Source of the DNA: Pyricularia pennisetigena
Lineage: Eukaryota > Ascomycota > Sordariomycetes > Magnaporthales > Pyriculariaceae
NCBI RefSeq assembly: GCF_004337985.1
Contig: NW_021940921.1
Location: 699,758 to 763,757 of the forward strand
Reading direction: 5' to 3'
Length of the DNA stretch: 64,000 nucleotides
Part shown: positions 57,881 to 64,000 of the stretch, in pieces
Layout of the letters: every line of letters starts with the position of its first letter
Numbering within the stretch: the first letter of the stretch is position 1
Program-made: the position numbers and the translations under genes
The notes under the pieces: model-generated
The model's input: the letters and a program-made list of their open reading frames with translations, nothing else
What the model was told of the DNA's origin: nothing
Database searches by the model: none

Positions 57881-58478
57881 GGTTAAAACGGTAATTAAAA
57901 CAACGAAAATATTATTATTTCGGCGCGCTTTTTGCAGGTTTTTTTTATAACGCGACGTATTACGTTCCTGGAAAAATTTAAAAATTAATAATATTATCGA
58001 AATAATTATATATTAAAGGAGTTAAACGCATTTCCAGGTAAATAAAACCGCGTGCGAAAATTTGTACCAATTAACGGTTACGATTACCGCCGTTGCGAAA
58101 AAAGGTATTAAATATAGCAGTAAAAACAATAATTTTGGTAAAAATCGTCGCGGCCCCGGAATTAACCATTTTATCCTATACGTTCTAATAAACGCGGACC
58201 CAATTAATATACGCGGTAAAAAAATTTCGAAATAGCACGGCATTTTTGCCAGGGATTTTTTTACTATTTACGACGGTACCTTTAATTAAAAGCTGGATAA
58301 TATAAGGACTATTATAAATCGTGGTTTTTAATTTTCGCAAACGGCGGCGGAAAATAAGGTTAAAGGCGTAGGCGGCCTCGCTATAATAACAATGCGATTT
58401 TTTAATATTGTAATATCGCTAATAACCAATACCGTCGGGGGCAGGGCCATATTCCCAAACCCCATTAATTTTAGACAT
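57880..58478 (-). pseudogene. Antisense ORF of Gypsy-C
   Basis: A - strand frame from ATG 58478 gives MSKINGVWEYGPAPDGIGY, then 'SEAAYAFNLIFRRRLRKLK', 'NSPYIIQLLIKGTVVNSKK' and 'NAVLFRNFFTAYINWVRVY', with only a few TAG/TAA interruptions over ~190 codons. It lies between pol and the 3' LTR, opposite to pol. No family recognised. The + strand has competing frames in places, so coding is likely but not proven. Plant gypsy elements with antisense ORFs in this position are known. Confidence 0.45.
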
Positions 58479-59060
58479 TTTTATACAAAAAACGTAAAAA
58501 ATAAATACATTTTCCGGAACGGTATATTCGTCGTTATTTAAATTACCCTGGAACTCCGCGGTACCGATAACGCGACGAAAACGTTGCGAATATAAATTAG
58601 CGATATTATTTAATCGGTATTTAATCGATACGATTTACAAATGGGCGACCTTGATTATTGTACGACGAAGGTAATTAACTACCACGGTGGGGAAACCGGT
58701 TATTTCCACTACCGGTATTAATTTATCCAAACGCCATTTATAACGCGATTAAAGAAATAAAAGCCCGGGATATAATAACGACGAATTGGTAACAATAAAT
58801 AACGACGCGAATAATAAATAGGAACGAATAGGAAACGAAAATGGATAAAATAAAAATAATATAAATAAAAAATAAGGTAATAGGAAAACGGGAAAAAATC
58901 GATAAAATGGTAAAAAAAGGAGGAAATAGGGACGAAAAAAATTCGAATAAAGGAAAAATTGGAAAGTAAAAAAAACCAGGACGATAACGCGGGAAAAATG
59001 CGAAAAATAAAAACCGTAACCACCACGGAAAAGGAATTATACAAATAAATAAACGAATTT

Positions 59061-59560
59061 ATACCGCCCAAAATAAAAGGAAAATAAACCGCAACAAATA
59101 CCCGCAAACGGCAGGTACGATAAAAAAACCGCGACACTACCGCAACCAAAAACAGGAAAATAAAACCCGACTACGGTCTTATACCGCCCAAAATAAAAAG
59201 AAAATAAACCGCGATAAACACCCGCAAACGGTAAATATAATAAAAAAGCCGCGACACCACCGCAACCAAAAATAGGAGGGTAAAACCCGATTACGGCCCT
59301 ATACCGCCCAAAATAAAAGGAAAATAAACCGCGACAACCACCCGCAAACGGCAAATACGATAAAAAAACCACGACATAATCGCAACTAAAAACGGGAAAA
59401 TAAAATTCGATTACGGATTTATACCATTTAAAATTAGGAAAAAGTAAATTACAATAACCGCCCGTAAACGGAACCGGGGATAAAAAACCCGCGATAAAAC
59501 CGCGGCCGAAAATAGGAGGGCAAAACCCGACCACGGGTTTACACCGCCCGGAATAATGGA
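59061..59560 (+). repeat. 120-bp tandem repeat, four units plus a partial
   Basis: Units start at 59061, 59181, 59301, 59421 and (partial) 59541, each beginning ATACCGCCCA or a decayed form and containing CCCGCAAACGG. The period is a multiple of three and one - strand frame (59037-59534) is open through all units. + strand frames give a Lys/Arg/Thr-rich 40-residue repeat whose stops sit at CAA-to-TAA positions. It may be the end of a repeat-containing protein of the element; the strand is unresolved. Confidence 0.85.
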
Positions 59561-59653
59561 CGGGTAAATTATATTAGGATACGCGCCCGCTGGATTGCCT
59601 TTATACCTTCAAATGGGGATTATACCCGATAAAAAACGGGCGAATGCGGGTTA

Positions 59654-59841
59654 TATTATGGATTCGTATTTAAGGTACGTATTACGTAATAAGATACAAA
59701 AACGGGTTAGGGATAATATATAAAGGGAAGGACATTACCACGACCCGGACATACACTTTTTCCTCCCTTCTTCCCCAGCGTTAGTAATAATACCAATAAG
59801 GATATTTAACGGTCTTAAGGCCGTTGGCTTACCCTATAACA
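59654..59841 (+). repeat. 3' LTR of Gypsy-C (188 bp)
   Basis: Begins TATTATGGATTCG (TG changed to TA) and ends CCCTATAACA. Differences from the 5' copy are almost all transitions. Confidence 0.9.
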
Positions 59842-59846
59842 GTTTT

Positions 59847-61100
59847 CTCGGATATTATATTCTTATGGTTTAACCGTTTATTAAAGGCGTTAACCCTGTT
59901 ATTTTCTATTCCTTTTCGGTAAATAATTTTAAAATGGAATTTTAATAGGAATTTTACCCATTGAATTTATCGTTTGTTTAACATTTTGCTAATGGTAAAA
60001 TAGGTTAAATTTTTATGGTCCTTATAAATTAATATTTCTTATTTAATTCCGGATAATTGTGGTTTCCATTTTTCGAATGTTCGGATAATGGCTATAATTT
60101 TTTTATCGTAAATTTGGTAATTAAATTTTGGTTTATATAATTTTTGTAAAGAAAAAGGCGCAAAGGTGCGGGCGTTTTCTTTTCGTTTTATTGGTTAAAT
60201 TATCCTCCAACTGTATAGTCGAATGCGTTGGTTTCGATTTCGAAAACTCCGTTGGATTTGGTATTTTAAGGATTGGTTTTTGTATTATAACGTTTTGTAA
60301 TTGTTCGAAAACTTGCTGTGTTTGTTCCGTCCATCGGAATTATAGGTCTTTTTTGGTTATATTGGTTAATAGGGTGGCGATCGCGCCGTAATTTCTTATA
60401 CACTTTTTGTAAAAGTTTATAAATCCAAAAAACCCAAACGTTTTTTACGTTTTGTGGTTGGGGCTATTTTTTTATTGTTTGGATTTTTAATTTTTCCATC
60501 CTAATTTTTTTTGGGGCGATAATATATTTTAGGAAGTTAATTTGTTTGTTGTAAAAAAATGCATTTTTGGGCTTAATTAAAAATTTAGCGTTTTATAGCT
60601 TTTGTAAAACTGTGTAAACGTGTATTTTATATTTTTCCAACGTTTTGGAAAAAATAATGATATCGTCCAAATAAATAACGATAAAAATATTTAAATATTC
60701 CCGGGAAACGTGGTTAATTATGGTTTAAAAGGTTGGGGGGGCGTTCGTAAAACCGAAGAATATTACCAGGTATTTATAATATTTTCATTTGGTGCGAAAT
60801 ACTATTTTCCATTCCTCGCCTTACTTTATACGGATTAAATTATATGTTTTTTTAAAATTTAATATCGTAAACCATTATATTTAGTAAAACATATTTCGAA
60901 ATTTTTTTATTAATGGGAGCGGGTAGCAATCTTTTATTATAATATCGTTTAATTGTTTGTAATCCACGTATAATCGTAATTTTCCGTTTTTGTTTAGTAC
61001 GAAAAGGATTGGGTATTCTGCTGGTAATGTCGATCGTTTAACATAATTTTTTTTGAAGCTTTTTGCGAAATATTCGTTTAAAATCTCCATTTGTGTCGGA
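59847..61100 (-). pseudogene. Gypsy-D RT and RNase H
   Basis: RT N-terminus at 60881-61090 ('AEYPILFVLNKNGKLRLYVD', 'YPLPLIKKF'). Catalytic box FIVIYLDDIIIFS near 60650-60690. RNase H at about 59890-60125: '[19 protein letters not shown]', 'YKDHKNLTYFTISKMLNKR', 'KFLLKFHFKIIYRKGIEN'. The frame is stopped in places. Left end cut by gypsy C. Confidence 0.9.
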
Positions 61101-63380
61101 TTTGAACCGTATATTTTATAGAATTTTGGCTGGGTTTTTTTTTAATATTATTTCGTGGTCGAACGGACTGTGCTTGGGTAATTTTATTTCGAATATTTAG
61201 CTAAATAATCGTATATAATTTTGGTATTCCTCTGGGATTTTGCCGTTTTTTGTTTGTTTTTTGGTAATTAATATCGTATAATTGGATCGGTTTTAACCTA
61301 TAAATAGTCGTTTTTTTTCCGATATTAGTTCCGGGGTTGGTCGTCCTTCCTGTAAATACGCCATTTGTTTTATTTAATTTTTCCGTACTTTATATTTCCT
61401 GTAGAAACTTTATTATATTGGAGGTCGTTCAATAATTAGGTGCCTTTTTAATTAAATTTGGTTTATAATCCAATTTATTTCGGGGTTGCTTTTTCTAAAC
61501 CAAGGAATTCCTTAGATTATGTTTTTGTTCCTTATTTCCGTAATATTTAAAATAATTTGTTATTTTTATCTATAATTTTCCATTTAAAGGTATACGGTTT
61601 TTGTTTTAATAATACCGTTCCCTTACAAAATTACCTTTCCTTTTCTGGTTTGCAGTCGATATAGTTTTTTTTTATTGCCAAAATATTCGTCGTTTTTTTA
61701 CGATTTTTGGGAAAATGTAATTATTTTATATTCCGCTGTTAAAAAACGCTCGTATAAATTTCTTATTAGATCTTATATTTAGGAATATATATTCGTATAT
61801 TGCTTTTGTGGTTTGTGTGGCGTTTAAGGTTTTTTATTCCGTTTTTATTATTACCGTTTGGTATTTTATACCGTTTGGTTGTTTTAATTCTTTAATTTGC
61901 TGGATTGGCGTCGTGGGTTTTTATTTTGTTTTATTTCGGGGCGTTTAGCTGTTTTTAATTTTAATTTTCTTAAATTAGTGCCCTATTGGTGCAGGCGTTT
62001 TTCGTGCGTTCGTGGGTATTTCTTTATTTTTAACGTTGGGGTTCCACACCATTTTAGTTATTAGTGCGGGTCCTGGTTATTGTCATTTTATTTTATATTT
62101 TATTTATATTTTGGTTAATATATGTATTTTATATATGCTTCAGGTGCATTCGTATTATAAAAATTGGTTTTAGTTATAATATATTATAAGGGTATCGTTA
62201 TAAAAGGTTAAAACTACCGCTGGTTTGGTGTTAAACTTTATTTTAATTTCCCAATTGGGTAATTTAGTGTTAATATATATTTCGTGGATATTTTTCGTTT
62301 TTCGTCACCGTGGGAAAAAATCGCGGACTATTTTTTTGTTAAAATGCAATCCGCAATTGTTTCGAAAACATTTTATTTAAAAATTTTTTATATATTTGGG
62401 ACATTTGGTATTTAAAATTGAGTGGTTTCCGAAGGTTGGATTAATTAATTTTATAAGGCTTTATATTAAGATTCGAAAAAACATCCCGGGGAATTGCATT
62501 AATTGTGTGTTTCGGTGTAAATCGATAAGTTTATTTTCGTATATATAGGGGTTGTTTTCCCTTGCTATATTATATAAATCTGTGGATATAATCTTTTTTC
62601 GGTAAATTCGTTTTTTAATTCGTTATTGGATTCGTCCGTTGGGGTTTGTTGGATTATCCGGATACGGTGGATTTATCCCATTGGTTTTGGTTTTATTTTT
62701 TCTAAAATATCCGATTCCGTAGGTTCGGGTAATTTGGCGTTTTATTTGCGTAATTGTGCTGGTAATTTGGTTTTAATAAATACGCGGTTTCCTATTGCTA
62801 AAGTCCGGGTATTTTTGGGTTTTTATGAATATTATCCTACGTCCATTTTTGCGCTATTATGGGTTATATAATTGTCGTCGTAATATATAGTCCAATTTAT
62901 TAGGCTGTATTAATTTAATTATATTTATTAAAGAATGGTAACGTTTAATCTTCGTAGTTCCTGGAATCGGGGGCGGATATTCTGGTATCCGGTTACAAAA
63001 TCGGGATATAGGTTTAAAACGTTTTTGAAATAAAATTTGGCGATATATTTTAATTTATCGTGTTTAAAATATTTAACATTTTTGGAATTTTTACGAAATC
63101 TTTTATATTATATCGCGTTAAAATTTATAAATCCGTTATATATTCCGTAGGAGATATTTTATTGTCGAAACGGTTTAGGGTATTAATATTTCCGTCCCGT
63201 ATTGGTTTATCATAAAATTGGTCCCCATACGTTACGTTTTTCGCGTCGTTCCAATTTTCGTTCGTAAAATCGGTTATCGATTTTAACTGCTAATTTTACG
63301 TATTCGGTCAAAGTATTGGGACGTTTTTTTTTAACGAATTTGTTTTTAGTTTTTTTTAAATCCCGCATAAAAGCGTATTA
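61101..63380 (-). pseudogene. Gypsy-D protease / gag C-terminal stretch
   Basis: Between gag and RT, so it should encode the gag end, zinc knuckle and protease. I read only scattered coding-like fragments and no intact motif. The + strand frame 62626-62871 is treated as a shadow. Confidence 0.4.
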
Positions 63381-63650
63381 TTAGGGTTTCGAGGCCCTAT
63401 GGTAATTTGGCGGTAATTTGTCGAAATTTATTGGTATATTTGGATATCGATTTGGCTTGGGTAAAGCGCACCAATTTACGTTTAACCGTGCGTTTTTCGT
63501 TGGGATTACCGAATATTCCCCTAAAATATTTTTCGAAATTTTCGTAATCGTCGAAAATGCGGTTAGTTTCAATTTTACGGTTTTTTTTATTATAGTCCAA
63601 ATAATTTCGTAAAATTAGTTCGAACCAGGCGAACGTATCGCCCTTCAATA
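63381..63650 (-). pseudogene. Gypsy-D gag remnant
   Basis: 'MKGDTFAWFELILRNYLDYN' followed by 'NFEKYFRGIFGNPNEKRTVK' and 'SISKYTNKFRQITAKLP'. These are the hallmark blocks of Ty3/gypsy gag (retrotrans_gag). 83 codons are open. It continues leftward in another frame and rightward to the window edge. Confidence 0.85.
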
Positions 63651-64000
63651 GCGAAATTGCGTAAATAGCTTTATTTACGTTATTATCGAAATTGTTTTCG
63701 TGAAAATGGAAATAGGCCCGGGTTCCTATAAGGAATTTCTACAAGGTATTTGGGGTGCTATTATACGGTAATAGTCAAAAATATTTAATATAATTTCTAT
63801 TAGTTCGATTAATTTATTCGGTTATTCGTTCCTGGAATTGTCGATTTTTTGCTTGGAACGTCGCAATTATTTAACGTAAAACGTTAACGCTGGCCGGAGC
63901 GTTAATGGTAAAAAGGGCTTAAAGGGTGGTTTTATTGGAAGATATTATTTCGTCGATATTGCTCGGTATATTTTAAGGTAAAATACTAAACCGGAACAAT

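Larger units (their letters stand above)
52178..59841 (+). mobile_element. Gypsy-C, full-length chromovirus, RIP-degraded (7.7 kb)
   Basis: 188-bp LTRs at 52178-52365 and 59654-59841. Flanks ATTTT (52173-52177) and GTTTT (59842-59846) fit a 5-bp duplication with one transition. gag, protease, RT, RNase H, integrase and chromodomain lie in order on the + strand. An extra 2.5 kb lies between pol and the 3' LTR. Inserted into gypsy D in opposite orientation. Confidence 0.93.
43484..64000 (-). mobile_element. Gypsy-D chromovirus-like element, old, extends past the right edge
   Basis: Pieces on the - strand in order from right to left: gag (63381-63650), RT/RNase H (59847-61100), integrase zinc finger (51842-52177), integrase core and C-terminus (44690-45776), 3' end near 43484. 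Two later insertions split it (A5 at 45777-51841 and gypsy C at 52178-59841). Removing both joins the integrase frame. Confidence 0.85.

Noticed and set aside
59037..59534. 165-codon hydrophobic repeat protein on the - strand
   Set aside because: Open only because the 120-bp unit lacks stops in that frame; the opposite strand is equally plausible, so it is reported as a repeat.
1..64000. Telomere or rDNA in the window
   Set aside because: No TTAGGG array and no rRNA-like stretch seen, despite the RecQ helicase that is often subtelomeric.

Overview
The window looks like a transposon graveyard from a filamentous ascomycete (Pezizomycotina). Almost everything in it is a Ty1/copia or Ty3/gypsy retrotransposon, a short repeat, or an eroded multi-gene repeat. 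The sequence is very AT-rich. Reading frames are riddled with TAA/TAG stops at positions where related copies keep CAA/CAG, and catalytic Glu codons have become Lys. This is the C-to-T / G-to-A signature of repeat-induced point mutation (RIP). Only two stretches escape it: a young chromovirus derivative (47075-49752) and a small gene for a predicted secreted protein (26252-26608).

Layout. 1-4180: 3' part of a copia element (family A, copy A1, + strand) inserted in an inverted fragment of 'element X' (4181-6460). 6461-11206: short repeats, namely two related ~130-bp elements (E1, E2), LTR fragments and a 1.7-kb tandem duplication carrying a ~250-bp non-coding module (S). 11207-24507: element X, about 13.3 kb, with remnants of at least three or four genes: an unknown protein (+), an SNF2-type helicase (-), a low-complexity acidic repeat protein (-) and a RecQ-type helicase (-). 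A palindrome related to TTGTAATAATTATTACAA is scattered through it. 24508-27030: more E1/E2/S repeats and the secreted-protein gene, whose stop codon is supplied by the end of an E1 element.

27031-43483: nested copia elements. A2 (-) abuts a full-length copia of a second family (B, 30710-37111, -). A3 (+) follows, interrupted by an internally deleted A4, which itself holds a solo family-B LTR with a perfect 5-bp target duplication. 43484-64000: an old gypsy element D (-) enters the 3' LTR of A3 and runs past the window edge. It was later hit by copia A5 (45777-51841, TSD GTAGC) and gypsy C (52178-59841, near-perfect TSD). A5 was hit in turn by the chromovirus derivative (47075-49752, TSD GGTTA, LTRs identical as read).

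How the parts work together. The retroelements show recognisable replication signals. Copia A and B primer sites match the anticodon half of a tRNA, as in Drosophila copia. The chromovirus has an 11-nt complementarity typical of Tf1-like self-priming. Copia A carries tRNA-like sequences just upstream of its polypurine tract, and copia B carries one inside its LTR. The only intact coding sequences I can defend are the chromovirus integrase-chromodomain ORF and the small secreted protein. No rRNA, CRISPR array or telomere repeat was seen. All family assignments come from reading motifs by eye.
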